From positions 919,464 through 983,463 of the forward strand of contig JAIWNF010000008.1 in the NCBI GenBank assembly GCA_025093555.1: a stretch of 64,000 bases of DNA. Reading direction: 5' to 3'. This DNA comes from Circinella umbellata. Its lineage: Eukaryota; Mucoromycota; Mucoromycetes; Mucorales; Lichtheimiaceae. A program made the position numbers and the translations under genes. The notes under the pieces are model-generated. The model ran no database searches and was not told where the DNA came from. It saw nothing but the letters and a program-made list of their open reading frames with translations. This document shows, in pieces, positions 23,729 through 37,154 of the stretch; position 1 is the first letter of the stretch, and every line of letters starts with the position of its first letter.

Positions 23729-25336
23729 ATGACATATTTAAATTATAACCAAAGAATAGATTTTATACATTATTTTCCAAATGAAATAATTAATACTATA
23801 TTTTCATTTTTATCTTTTCTTGATCGTATTCATTGTCTTGAAACAAGCTCAACATGGCGTCACTATTTATTAAATTGGTCATTATTCTGGTCTGATTTAG
23901 ATGACCCAGAATGTGATATTGGTAAAGATTTATTACCATTGAAACAATATATTAAAAGTGACTCGATACAACGCGTCAAGATATGTGAACTTAATGTAGA
24001 TCAACAAAGAAGAGCATTGGATTTTTTAGTACAATTAAAAAGTTGTTCTATTAAATCAAGTAAGTTTTTTATTTTTTTATTTGAACGTACGGTCGCTAGT
24101 ATAAAAAAAGTGCTCAATAAATAACCATAAATGTTGTTAGTTATATTTAGTTATCGAGATGATATGAAAAATAATTTTGATAATTTACTTGCTTGTACTG
24201 GTTCTTCTATTACTTATATCAATATAAATGTTCAATCTTATGCTCTAGAAAATTTTCTTGAGCATTTATTAATTCATTGTCCAAACATTGAATCAATTAA
24301 ACATACTGCAGGATTATCATGTAGTACATTCTTTCCACGTGCTACATCTTTATTAGGTAGAAGACCCTTTATTCGTCAACCTCAACAAGAGCAACGACAA
24401 CAACGACTACCAAAAAGTATCATTGATAAACAACCACTAAAACGAATCAAATTAAAATCACTTTATTTAAAAAACGTCACTTCAATTCAACAGATATTAA
24501 ATGGAGATATACATATACCCAACATTGAATATATCAGCTTTTTTTCTTCATCAACGTATCAAATTAAACACATTAAACAACAAGGTTGGCCACAACTACG
24601 TTATTTATATCTTGATGATATCTATCTTACTGAAGAAGGAGTTATATCTTTGACTGTAGCCATTGACAATATGCCTTTACTGGCTTCCCTTGTTTTTAAT
24701 AATAACTGTTGTTTTTCTATACAAACAAATGAACTTTTTTCAGCTATTGGTAATCTTGAACATTTAGAAGAATTGTGTATCATGGATAAACAGAATGATA
24801 CGCATATTTTGAGAAATGACGATCTATCTATATCACCACAAATAATTCAGGTCAATGAAGAAGGATATCTTGCTTTATTGAATGGAAAATGTAGACAAAC
24901 ATTACGAAAATTAAAATTACATCCAATTGCAGTACTCACCAATCGTATTCTTGCTGCTATACCCAACCAACATTATCAACAACAACAGCTTACTTGTCTA
25001 TATATGTATCAACTTTATGAAGAACAACCAGAAGATCAAGTATTAACGGATGAAGGCTTATGTTCTTTTGCTTCTGTCATGTCATGTTTCAAAATGGATT
25101 TTCTTAAATTAAAATTGAAAAAACCCTTTAAGTACGAAACTATTGAATATATGAATAATACATTGGGTCCAAACTCTATTATTGAATACATAAATAATTC
25201 ATTGGGTCCAAATTCTATTATTGAAGTATCAGATATTGGAAAATGGACTGTTTATTCTCTTGGATTACATCCTAGAGTACTTGCTAGTGTATCTGAAGAT
25301 CATGTTAAACATTATGCTTATGAAAATACAAAATAA
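23729..25336 (+). CDS. F-box protein with leucine-rich C-terminal region
   Basis: Two exons join(23729..24059,24141..25336) give 508 aa. The N-terminus has an F-box (about residues 11-58): YFPNEIINTIFSFLSFLDRI followed by CLETSSTWRHYLLNWSLFWSDL. The rest has spaced Leu-rich units (LRYLYLDDIYLTEEGV, LEHLEELCIMD, TLRKLKLHPIAVL) that look like degenerate LRRs. F-box proteins link substrates to SCF (Skp1-cullin) ubiquitin ligases; the substrate here is unknown. An exact-period 39-bp tandem duplication (25145-25183 and 25184-25222) repeats NN.LGPNSIIE in frame. Mucoromycota carry many such F-box/LRR paralogs. Confidence 0.82.
25145..25222. repeat. In-frame 39-bp tandem duplication in the F-box gene
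   Basis: Two adjacent 39-bp units differ at a handful of positions and each encodes 13 residues including LGPNSIIE. The frame is preserved, so the gene remains open. Confidence 0.9.
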
Positions 25337-26276
25337 ATAAAATATATATAATAGTTTCCATGGAGACAATTATTTTACAATACAATATGTAGTCCTTAAC
25401 TGGAATTGGAAAGAAGTTATCGTTATATTTTACCAATTTGGTAATTTTCCAAAAGAGAATAATACTTTACTTTCTCAATTCATTCGTTAGTACATATACA
25501 TGTCAAAATAAAGTGTGTTTCGATTTGTTTATATTGAAAAGCTGAGCATAGATATAAAGAAGGGGTTATTTCTTTGCTCAGCAAAGGTTCACAACATAAA
25601 AGTAGTACATAAAAAGAAAAATAAACTTATTTGATAATCACTTTTTTGCTAACTTGACTTCTTGTATATATATCAAGTGGTTCATTGCAGTATCATACCT
25701 ATAACCTAAAAGGTAATTTTAGAATAGGGAGTAGCTAGTGTATTATTATACATTCAATCTTTTAAAAAGAGTTGGTGTCAATAAAAACAACATTTAATTC
25801 AAAAGCAACTCTATTTTTTTGTTATACCTGTATATAATATGAGACTATAATAATATGTCAAAACATCCTGGTTGTTTACAGGATAAGATTCTTTTAAGTT
25901 CTTTATTGTTCACTTTTCATAGAGTAATCATGAGTTTTTATTTATGTGTTATTTTTTGTCAGCTAAACTAAAAATAATAAAATATAAACAAACCGTCATC
26001 TGTTTCTCTTACTTTTTGTCTCCTTTTTCTTTTTCGTGGCCGAATCTTTTAAAAAAAAACGGTTTCTCTTTCTTTTTTCATTTTTATTTTATTCTACTTG
26101 GAGTAAATATACACACATCTTGTAAGTTTCATATATCAATAGGTATAATACGTAGTATTTTGTTGTTGAGAGTTTACTAAATATTAAAATGTAATAATAT
26201 TATTCAATAAACAATAATTATCAAAATACAGTTCGTTTCTTTTCGACATAAATACTCCAAATTTCTCTATTATAAA
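25337..26276. other. Intergenic stretch
   Basis: About 940 bp with no gene I can support. A 78-codon plus-strand frame at 25944-26180 is Phe/Ser/Ile-rich translation of T-rich DNA with no family pattern. No tRNA-like fold was noticed. Confidence 0.5.
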
Positions 26277-26735
26277 ATGTCATTACCACCTATAATGAAT
26301 ACAGCTTATCCTGGAAGTACGATAATGACACCTGCTACAACACCTTATTTTCCAACAGCTGCACAACCACCCATGGGATATGCTACACCCACAGGTATAA
26401 ATAATAATAGTTATTTTAAATATTCTAAAAACTTGTATTGATACGTAAAAACTTTCTTAGTTATTCCTTCAATGATGAGTACACAACCTGGTACGATACC
26501 CCCCTTATCTATGGGACAAGTACCCTATCCACCCCCTCCACCTCCACCAACCTATTATGGAGGATATGGATGTTGTGATCATCCACATGGATGTTGTTGT
26601 GGAATGTAAGTATATTATTATTATATTGTAACTATGAGACAACCAACTAATTCTATTTCTCTATATACTGCAATTAGGTTGGCAGCTTTATGTTTATGTT
26701 GTTGCTGTGAAGACTGTTGTAATTGTTGTTGTTAG
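26277..26735 (+). CDS. Small Pro-rich protein with C-terminal cysteine-rich (CYSTM-like) module
   Basis: Three exons join(26277..26394,26461..26605,26678..26735) give 106 aa. The N-terminal two thirds are Pro/Thr/Met-rich (PYPPPPPPPTYYGGYG). The C-terminus is a short hydrophobic, extremely Cys-rich stretch (CCCGMLAALCLCCCCEDCCN) ending in CCC. This layout fits the cysteine-rich transmembrane module (CYSTM) of small stress-related eukaryotic proteins, which attach to the plasma membrane and may bind metals or be palmitoylated. The function is inferred from composition only. Each exon is too short to stand out alone; splice sites are GTATAA, GTAAGT and TTAG/TTAG. Confidence 0.8.
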
Positions 26736-27039
26736 ATTATTATTATTATTATACTATTATTGTCATTATTATTATTATTATTCAATCATCTTTGTACATT
26801 TTTTATTTTTATTTTTGTAAAAAAAAAATACTTCTTTTTTGTTCCTTTTTATATAAAAGAAATTATTAGATCCACACACCCTTTTAGTATAATAAATTTT
26901 TTGATATGCCAAAAATATATATAACAGACTATCGGAGTATGAAATGTTTAGGAAGTTGAAAAAAAGAAAAAATAAATCTTATTATTTTTCCACTCATCCG
27001 TTTTTTCTAATACATTTTTAAATAATTATTCTTCTTCCC
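26736..27039. other. Short intergenic stretch
   Basis: About 300 bp with (TTA)n just after the CYSTM-like stop and A-rich DNA before the SNW gene. No feature seen. Confidence 0.5.
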
Positions 27040-29255
27040 ATGGCGACTCTTTCAAGGTAATAAATTTATAAAAATTAGAATTCCCTTTTTTTTTTATATT
27101 AAAATATAAAATTGTAATGGACTGACCATTTTTCAAATAATATAGTTTATTGCCTAAACCTCGACATTCTGTTCAATCATCTACATCTACAACTACAACA
27201 ACTCCTCAATATGAACAACGAGCGAATCAATTAGTTACTACTCATAATGGAGATAATATTCCTCCTTATGGTAAACGTAAAAGTTATCGACCACGAACAC
27301 CTGAAGATTTTGGAAATGGGGGTGCATTTCCAGAAGTGCATATTGCACAATATCCATTAGACATGGGTCGTAAAAAAGAAAGTCGAAAAACGGAACGTAG
27401 TGGTGGTGCATTAACACTTCAAGTCGATGCGGATGGTAGTGTCAAATATGATCAAATTGCTCGCCAAGGTCATTCTGAAGATCGTATTGTTCATACTTCA
27501 CTGAAGGACATGGTCGCTTTAAAAGAACGTAAAGATGTCGACGTTGAAAAAATTGCCATGGATCGACCGAATGAAGAAGAAGTGATGAGTGTTGCTGAAA
27601 AAACAAAAGCAGCATTGGAACGTATTGTCAACACAAAAATTGCTGCAGCTCAACCTAATAATGTCGTCAAAACAAGTGGAGGTACGAACAAGGACCCTAC
27701 TTATATTCGTTATACACCCGCTTCGAATGTTGGAAATGATAAATTTAATGGGGGTGCAAAACAACGTATTATTCGTATGGTGGATGCTCCCAGTGATCCT
27801 ATGGAACCGCCAAGTCACAAACATAAAAAAATTCCTCGTGGACCTCCTTCACCACCTGCACCTGTCATGCATTCACCACCTCGTAAAGTAACAGCCAAGG
27901 AACAAGCAGAATGGGTTATCCCTCCTTGTATTTCAAATTGGAAAAACACAAAAGGTTATACCATTCCATTAGATAAACGATTAGCTGCTGATGGTCGTGG
28001 TTTACAAGAAGTAACTATTAATGATAATTTTGCAAAGTTTTCTGAAGCTTTATATGCTGCTGATCGTCATGCTCGAGAAGAAGTGAGACAAAGAAATTTG
28101 ATGCAACAAAAGCTTGCACAAAAACAAAAAGATGCAGAAGAAGAAAAGTTACGAGATTTGGCACAAAAGGCACGCGAAGAAAGGTAATTTTTCAATGAAT
28201 ATGAGTATGAGTATTATTATTATTATTTTTGATTATTGATGATTGTATAATTATATTTTAGAGCGGGTCTCAAACCATCCTCTTCTACAGCTACTGGCTC
28301 TGGTGTTGCTCCACCATCCAATCGACCTACAGCAGCATCATTGATGCCAAATTATGATTCTACAGATGAATCTGGTTCAGGATCTGGTTCAGGAAGTGAA
28401 AGTGAAGAAGAAAGTGATCGTGAAACTTCTTCAAGACGAAGAAAAAGTGGTGGTGATGATAATGATCCAGGTGCTCGTGAACGTGATCGTTTACGACGAG
28501 ATCGACAAAAACAAAGGGAACGTGAATTACGTATGAGTCGAATGGGTACTGAAGCTAAAGCTAAACAACTTGCTCGGTAAGATTTATTTTCATTATTTTA
28601 TGATATAGACTAAATATTGACTCACCAAAAAAAAAAAATTCCTCTATTTATATATATAGTGATCAAGGACGTGATATTTCTGAAAAGATTGCATTAGGTT
28701 TAGCTAAGCCTTCAATGAGTAAAGATAGTATGTTTGATGCAAGATTATTTAATCAATCTCAAGGCATCAGTTCTGGTTTTAAGGATGATGAATGTAAGTA
28801 AAAAAACAAAAATATTTCATTTATAAATGATTAGGTAAAACGAGGATGGGTTTAATGAACATATTACTAACTGATTACATACCAATTATCGTTGAATAGC
28901 TTATAGTTTATATGATAAACCCTTGTTCAATCAAACATCATCATCAATTTATCGATACCGTGGAGATCAAGGTTCTGATGCTTTAGGTGAACAAGAAGCT
29001 GCAGATTTAGAAAGTAGTATAAAACAAGACAAGTTTGGTATGAGTAAAGGATTTTCTGGAGCTGACGGTGGTAGTGGTGGTGGTGGTTCCAGTAGTGGAC
29101 CTGTTGAATTTGAAAAAGAAACCTTGGGAGCACGTTCAACACCCAAAGAAGATGTATTTGGTTTGGATACATTTTTGAACAAGGCTAAGAAGGGTAAAAG
29201 AAGATTATCAGATGATGAAGATGATATTGATCGTAAAGGAAAGAGAAGAGCTTAA
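27040..29255 (+). CDS. PRP45: SNW-domain splicing factor / transcription coregulator (Prp45, SKIP)
   Basis: Five exons join(27040..27056,27146..28183,28262..28576,28660..28793,28900..29255) give 619 aa; the first exon holds only MATLS and part of a codon. The SNW domain is clear: PPYGKRKSYRPRTPEDFGNG, GAFPEVHIAQYPLDMG, the signature ISNWKNTKGYTIPLDKRLAA followed by DGRG, and FAKFSEALYAADRHAREEVR. The C-terminal part has coiled-coil/charged repeats, a Ser/Gly-Glu stretch, ARERDRLRRDRQKQRERELR and DQGRDISEKIALGLAKP, as in SNW1/SKIP. The protein is a core component of the activated spliceosome (NTC-associated) and a transcription coregulator. It is longer than yeast Prp45 and similar to animal SKIP. 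Confidence 0.95.
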
Positions 29256-29751
29256 CCCCCCCATATATTTTCATCATATCAATTATATATATTGAGCATA
29301 TCTTTCTTTATACACACATAAAAACTTTTATTTTTAAAAAAGAAAGAAAACAACTCAATCATAAACACAAACAAAAATAAAACATGATTAATAATAAAGG
29401 TTCATGTCATATGGGAAGAATAAGGTGTCATTTCGTATCACTTTTTTTTTTATTTAGTAAGTTGTAAATATTTATTAATACATTTGAATAAAATGTGTAA
29501 TGAGATAAAATAGACCAATTTGTATATGGTATAAAAATGAATAAAAATGCGATTACAAGAAAATGTTTCTTTTGAAGATAATAATAATAAATGAATACAT
29601 GTACGTAAGAAAAAATAAAGGTGGGGGTATGATTAATAGGGAGTAGAATGCTAAATAACAATAAAAATAAAGTGGTATGCAATACATAAAAAAGAGAAAA
29701 ATATATATAAACAAACAAGTATAAAACAAAACAATTCAAAAAGAAAAAACC
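29256..29751. other. Tail-to-tail intergenic stretch
   Basis: About 500 bp of AT-rich 3' flank between the SNW gene and the lipid kinase. No gene supported; the 103-codon minus-strand frame in it is Phe/Ile/Tyr-rich and unlike a protein. Confidence 0.55.
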
Positions 29752-31906
29752 TTATGATGATGAAGCATGTTCATCTAAAACCAAACGACCCGTACCCTTT
29801 TCATCATTTCGGCCCAATGTCCAAATTTGTGCATAACGAACAAATTTAAGAGATTTTGGATCTTTCATAATATAAAATTCACCATCACACATGATACAAA
29901 TCACATTATCGCGTTCATATTGGCTCATGGATTTCCACAGTCGTCGTCGTCGTTGTGATGGATTGTTGCTAGGTGAACGAAATAAAATTTCAAAAGGTGT
30001 ACCAAATTGACCAATACGTGAAACATGTTGACGAATATTTGCCAGCTTTTTGAAATAACTGAATAAATTATGAATGACCATGATTTCCATTCGACCATCA
30101 TTGGCACGTTGAGGGTTCCATGTGGTTGGGTCTGTGGGTCCGGAACGATTTTGTACAGATTCTAAACCAGTTTTAGCTTCTCCCCATAAATCAACCTCAC
30201 GACCCCAAATATGTGGAATATTTTGAATTACAAAGTCAATGGGATGTGTAGTCATATGAGGTAAAGTTGTAGAAACATGAGGGTTGCCATTATTAGAGTG
30301 ATGGATAGTATCTTTTTTGTCACGGTGATTATTTTGTTGCCGCCATGGTGGATTTGGAAATTGTAGTACAGGTTCATCATTTTGTAATATTTTATCAATA
30401 AAGCTTGTTACAGGTGGAAACTTTCGCCAAAAAACCCATTTTGCACTTTCGATAGTATAAACAAGAATATTGGCTAAACGATTACCAGCACGATGTTTTT
30501 CAAATCCACTACCAACATAACCTTGTACACCAATGGACATATAATTGGACATTTTTCGAGTGATTGTTTGTTGTTGACTTTTATAAGTACTATTGGATGA
30601 TTTGATTTCAGATACATCATGTCCGTCTTGACGATCTGGACCAGCAACTTTAACATAACCAGATGGATGGGCTGACATTTCAACTTGCCATAAATCAAGT
30701 CTTGCTGCATCAGAACATTCAAGACGCTCCGTGACAAGTTGTTCAAGATGATTTAATCCGCGTCCCAGGATATCTCGATGTGGAATTGTACGTCCCCATC
30801 CAAGAACTTGACTAAAATCATTTCCAGTACCAAATGGAATACCTAAATTAAAAGTATATATTTTACCCAAATGTATAAGTAAATGATAAATAATATTGAC
30901 ACCCACGCCCAAAAAAAAAAGAGAAAAATACACTCTACATTTAGTAGTGTCACCAACTGAATAAAAAAAATACAAATGAAGAGTTTATAATACATTAATA
31001 CATACATGAAAAAAAAATTTGATCAAAATCAACATCATGTAACATTTCTACTACTGACATAACAGTACCATCTCCACCTGCACTCCAAACTTGTATATGA
31101 CGATCACGAACAGCAGGAGAAAGATTTCCTTGAGGTACAATAGGTGGTAATTGTCCTGATTTCACTCTAGATTGAATTAATTTAATACGATGGACCCCTA
31201 CTTGACGATCTTTCGGGTCCAAAATATTATGAATTTCAACTTGAACTTGAGGGAGTCGTCTTAATCGAAAATGTTGAAAAGGAAGATGGACAAGTTCACT
31301 TCCTTTTTGATCACCCGATAAAGGATTACAAAAAATAAATAAATAGATACTTGGTTTATTTTCATATTCTGTATCCTCCAGTAATCCAACGGATGTAGTA
31401 TGAAAACGTAGTAGTTCATCGACAGCATGGGCTGTTGTCGTCGTTGTTGTATTAGGTGATGAATAATCATAATCTTCTTCTGATGATGTTGAAAAGCGTG
31501 GTGGTGTCCAAGATGATGAATTTGCACCTGTAGTTGACATTGAATCCGTTGTAATAGGTGATATGTCACCTCGTCGTTGACTTTGTTCAATTTCAAAATC
31601 ATCTTTCTTGTTCTTTTTGATGGGTCTTTGATTATTGGGTAATATAAGCTCTAAAGTATGAAGAAAAAATGCAAGGGTTCATCGGAGGGGTTAAAAATTG
31701 TCATTTAAGATAACATTATATTGCATATGGATAATCTTTGTCATCTATGTACCTGATGTTAATAATTTTTTCAGGGGCGGCGGTGTCATAGTAGTTCTAG
31801 TAGATGCCTTGGCATGAATTTTTAAATCGTTCTCATTATCATCATGATTACGGAAAGTTATTGGATCGATTTCCAGTGGTGATGGAAAAACGAACGACGA
31901 TGGCAT
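29752..31906 (-). CDS. Diacylglycerol kinase-type lipid kinase
   Basis: Three exons, complement join(29752..30842,31006..31650,31753..31906), give 629 aa. The catalytic DAGK domain shows YLFIFCNPLSGDQKGSELV, the glycine-rich nucleotide loop WSAGGDGTVMSVVEML at about residue 244, and, across the second intron, SCIPFGTGNDFSQVLGWGRT. The accessory DAGK domain follows (SIGVQGYVGSGFEKHRAGNR, LANILVYTIESAKW). The enzyme class phosphorylates diacylglycerol to phosphatidic acid with ATP. The N-terminal 120 residues are Ser/Thr-rich and disordered, and no C1, EF-hand or PH domain is visible. An insert rich in His/Asn (about residues 440-480) interrupts the accessory part. Residues 31006/30842 are joined because the family motif reads through. 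Confidence 0.88.
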
Positions 31907-34900
31907 TGTTTTTTTTTGTCTTTATGCTATCTTAAAAGCAAATTCGATATATTGTGTACGTAAATACTTGTTTTTATAAGTTGAATCGAATTAAAAAAAA
32001 AATACTACGTACTCAATAGAAAAGAAAAAAAAAAGAAGTAAAAAAAAAATAAAATTGAATACTGGTTTGCTTTTTTATATTGTCATTACATCATTTTGTT
32101 TCGAAATTATTTATTTAATTTTTGGGGGGGAGGGAAATGAAAGAACGGGGTAGAAAAAAAATGAAAGAGGGGGGGAGATGAGTGTTCGCGTGTTGCTCTT
32201 GTAATAATTAAGAGAGAGTAAGAGTTTCGATACTTTTCTTTTTTTTTTTTTTAATCACATGTTTATTACCGAATATTTTTCCTGTCAAAAAAAAAATGGG
32301 ACTTTTCGGTTAAGGGAAGACGGCATAATTATATAAACGCGACAAAACGGTAATATAAAAGCCGGGTATATATAAAAAAAAAACCTAGCATCATAATTAC
32401 TAAATTTATGATATCCGCAGTTTTTTCTTTATCAAGATATAGGATAACATGATGAGTAATCTATTTTTTTTCTTTTTACTATTTATGACAGGATAGTATA
32501 TTACGTGCTATCCAACCAATACACTATTAATGATAATTCTCAATAACGTTCGTGTATGTATGTATATTAGATATATAGTATGAATAGCTAGAATAGTATA
32601 AGATTTAAGTAAAATTGACATAACAACTATACTCTTTATTTTAATTAATTTATTTGTGATAATAAAAAAAAACGTTTTATGCTTCGCGACGTGACAGGAA
32701 GTGTATTATGCCTCAGTCATTGTGCATGATTGTTTATTCTCTTTGTTTAGTTTTTTTTTTGAACTCCTTCGTCATCATCATCATTAACCCGTTTTGTGAA
32801 ACGGAGAATCATTTTTACCGATCGCATGAGAATGATGATACTCTTTTTTAAGCCTGGCTGTACACACCTAACAGAATCCCGGTAAAATATAGGTATAATA
32901 CTAGCCACCAAAAAAAATAATTCCTTTCTTGTAATTCATCTCATACATGGCCCAATTAGATGTTAAATCAAGAAAGAATGATAATACGTCAAAAAGGAAG
33001 TAGACTAGTACCTAGAAGTTTAACCCGGTCGGCCCGAAAGGCTAACTATACCCATATTTAATTGTCGATCTCTTCGGAAGTGAGAAACACTTAATTTTAA
33101 AAAATGCAATGCTCCTTCTTTTTTCTTTTTTTGAAAGAAATATTTGTACCAATAAAACAATAGTCATTATCCACGCCAGCAATCAATTTTTTTTTTTTTT
33201 TTTCACTGGGAAAGGGACTGGCATAAAGTTCATCAAACCACACTTTTGAAAGATTTTACATGGCATATGTATAAGGAGTAAAATACATGTAGTAATATAG
33301 ACCATGACTAGAGATTACATATATATATTCTTTAATTCCTCTTATAATAGTATTTTTTTATGACTACGTAGAACATATATTATTTTCAAATGTTTAATAT
33401 AAAACATATAAAATTAAATATAACCCTACTTTTTTGTTCTACGTATCATCATTTTTCACTTTTCTTTTACGTACACGAAGCTCACCTTACGTTCAAATAG
33501 CACTAGTAAAAATCCAAAAGAAAAACATCAATTTCTATGATTATAGATACTAAAATACAGGAAAAATAACAACAACATGATGATACGAGCGTAGTCACCC
33601 GATATTTAAGTAACAAAGCGAAACTACCACATGTAGAAGAATATTATTTAGATGCTGCATTCTGGTAATTTACGTACCATATACCGCAACATACGTACTT
33701 ATATTATGTGTTACTTGATTATTTAATAGCAAGAAAGTTAACAACAAATACTGACTTTTTTTAACGTGGATAATATGTATAAATACTAACATTGAAAAAT
33801 ACTTTTGATTAGTGAATTTTACAAATTCTGAATAGAAGGCTGTGATGCAAGAAGATCATTTTGAATAACATGTTTTCGGGCAAATAAACGATAACTTGAC
33901 TGAGTACGTAGATGGTTTTTTTCTATTGATATACTTACTAATATCGATAGGTCTGATGACTGCCGAATCTCAGCATCTGAGGTTTGTACGTACCAGCTTT
34001 TATGTAAATATACTATATCAAAGAAAAAAAAAAGAGACCTGACGAATGGGGTGGCCATAACTCATTTACTTTGTCGCATGATGACTGTGCTTTTTTTTTT
34101 AATATCAAAATTAACTCATGATAATCAAACTTTAAACACATTTTTGGCAGCTTTCATATAATTATTGGCATAAATGTTATAGCCATGATGATAAATAACT
34201 TTATTCTGTACATAATCAGCTTTTTCTGATAGTAATGATGATGGTAATATAAAAAAGAAAAGAAGAATTTTTTATTTATGGATAATACACAGTGTACATA
34301 TCCGTATTTACATGTTCTATTTTATTAAATATTATTACCAATGTTCACCTCTCTTTCCCTCCCCAGAGGAAACAAAGTCTTCAATGAGAATAACTGCGGA
34401 ATGGTTTGATGACTAAAACATAGAAAGCTTAGCCATGGGTAAAATGGCGGATTCGATGGTTATCAGTAGATTAGTCATACCATTAATCATGAGTACAATC
34501 AACAAAAAAAATGTTTAGACGATGTATTGGGTAAAATCATTGGGCAAGAAGAAGGTGGCGTGCCGTCTGTCGTGTGTAACAATGGTTATAAAATTGACTC
34601 ATACACATGAAGACAGTTCGTATTCTCGGAATAACTTATCTTGGTCGCATGTATTGGATCATACTGGACAATTATCAAAAAAAACCAACTAATTCATTTT
34701 AATCAAGTACGTACCTATATAAAAAAGAAAGTGTTAAAAGCGGTGTTTCGAAACATATATTTGAATAAAAGATTCGTGCCTTTATTTACCACGCCTCTCC
34801 TTTCATTTAAGAATGCAAATTCTTATTATTGAAAAGCGTTTCTGTATGTATTTATTTAAACTTTTCTTTATTTATTTATGTGTGCATTTTTATTTTATTT

Positions 34901-37154
34901 TTTCTTATTGCCACAACAACAAACACATAAAAAATAATACGCCACATAAAAATTAAATCTATTGGCTACACAAGGATATGGTCCATTGTGTCTGGAACTA
35001 TCTTTTTATGTCACATCATCTCAGGATAAACATAATTATTCTACATTACATCACATGATGATTAGGACACTATTATCATTATGGTTGCCCATGACAACGC
35101 TTAATAGTTTTTATTTTTATTTTACATACCTACCACATTATATGTACACGTCTCACAGTTACTTGTTGGGACTACTTATATTATGTACATTTTTTAATAA
35201 AATGTAGTTTAATATAGGTTAATAATATAATAAAATGGTAGTAGATTGACTAAGAGACATAACTTTTCATCTACTAGCATCACTTATGCATTATTGAGCA
35301 GACTTTTTTTTTAGGGGTGGGGAGGAGGAAGGGGGATGAGAAATATGTTTACAGCTTTGTAAAGTAAAACTTCTATACACTATTTTTCATTTCAAATAGA
35401 GAATCAGAGGTAAAAAAAAAAGGAAGAAAGTAGAGGACTAATAATTTAAAATACATTTATTTCGTCATATAATTGCATTACGTACAATTCATTTTTTTTC
35501 TACTCGATATATAATATACAGGAATACTATATCAACGTTAACAAATAAAAAAGATTGATGATGATACTAAAATAAAATTGGATTATTACGTTGTTACTAT
35601 CATTTATACAGTTGGATCTATCATAGTAACCATTCTTGGAATGGAAAAGTACATTCTTGGCTTTTGATGGAGACTTAGTAGCAACTTATCCTGTGTACTA
35701 TATTTTAGGAGCCTAACTATTATTTGTAAAGTGTTCGACCCCCACACCAACAGCACATATAAGAGGTTTGATGCCACCTCCTTGGGGGGGTTCTCTTGGT
35801 TGATATTGTCCTCTTTCCGCGCTGCGTCTACTTGATCCCCTATCAAGTTTCTCTCTATTCTACATTACTACTCCTATGGGTGCCACAAGGGCGTTAATTC
35901 GATAAATACTACCAGCAAATATCTAGCTTAATATCTTTCATTATTAGTATTGTATGCTTTCTCTTGTAAATCTCAATTAAAGTACCGCAAAAAATAGCTG
36001 GTCAATTTGCCTATAGGACACAGGCCACTTATTGCTATAAATAAATCAAAATGTTTGAACTATTTGTAAAGTGACAGAGTGTTGAGAAGACAACAAAGTA
36101 CAATGAAATTTATATTTTTTAATTATACAAATTATTTTTTGTGGTGTGATTTTATATTATTGAAAGTAGAAGTTACGAATAGTCCATTGTTACGATGACG
36201 AGTTGTTAATAAAGGAGCCTTTTGTTAAAAGTTTATTATATACGTATTCATGAAAGTATCTTTTTTTTATACATCCGTGGGTATATGATACAACTTTTAT
36301 TTATTTATTTTTGGCAAAAAAAAGATAAAATTAGTTTAGTACCGTGAGGTCTCTTATGTCATTTGCATTTATTAATCTTCAGTGAAAGAAAAAAGATAGT
36401 TCGTTTTTTTCGATTTCAACTACTGTACCTACTATTTTAAAAAGGGAAATAAAGACGGACCTTTGATAACTCTATATTATATTACTATATATATACATGT
36501 ACTTTTAAAATGTTATTACTCGACTTTTAATAGTTTCAACCATAAAACAAAAAAAAAATTACTTATAAAAAGAAAATAGCTGGTTTATTTCACATAAACA
36601 TGTTATTGCTGTTATTGTACGTATTAAATGATATCAGCTACAATTTTCATTTTAATATTATATTGACACATAGCATCCATCATTCCGCCCCCCCCTTCTT
36701 TTTCTGTTTTTTTTTTTTTTTCGCTGGTCAATATCAGCTTGACAGCAAAATTAATAATAGATTTCTTCTATTATTTTCGACAAATAAATTGTAAATATAT
36801 AAACAGGTTAAAATAATAAATATACAAGTTCTTCCTTTTTTAAGGGTATTTCTTTTTACATGTATTAAAGATAATAATAAAAAGAAGCTTCTAAAAAATA
36901 CTATACTCTGCAATAAAAAGAAGCATCGGAGAATCATGTTATAATAACTAGGACCCCCAATCTGAATATGTTGGTTGTAAGAAACCCTAATCTGTGATTA
37001 TTTTTTTTGCGCCTTTTCCATATACCTTGCTCTCACTGTTTCTTTTCTTTCTCTCTCTTTTTCTTCTCTCTCTAAACTGTAAAAAAAAGCAATGCCCAGT
37101 GGGCAATCTTAACAAAACGTTTTTTTTTTCAGTAATAATTAACTTGGACCCCTC
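31907..37154. other. Long intergenic stretch, 5.2 kb, no gene identified
   Basis: The stretch is AT-rich with poly-T/poly-A runs. I see no tRNA, rRNA or family-recognisable protein. Small frames at 33819-34058 (minus), 34641-34832 (plus), 34962-35207 (plus) and 35604-35846 (minus, 80 codons) lack motifs. Less repetitive, more complex sequence lies at about 32690-32880, 33000-33110, 34370-34640 and 35600-35880; these could be old transposon or gene relics or structured RNAs. A short stem can be drawn at 33024-33043 (GTCGGCCC / GGCTAAC) but has no known family match. Confidence 0.45.

Noticed and set aside
33000..33110. Possible structured RNA or tRNA-like patch
   Set aside because: No T-loop consensus, no acceptor stem and no snRNA signature could be found.
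35604..35846. 80-codon minus-strand frame with normal composition
   Set aside because: No family pattern and no supporting exons; kept only as part of the intergenic description.
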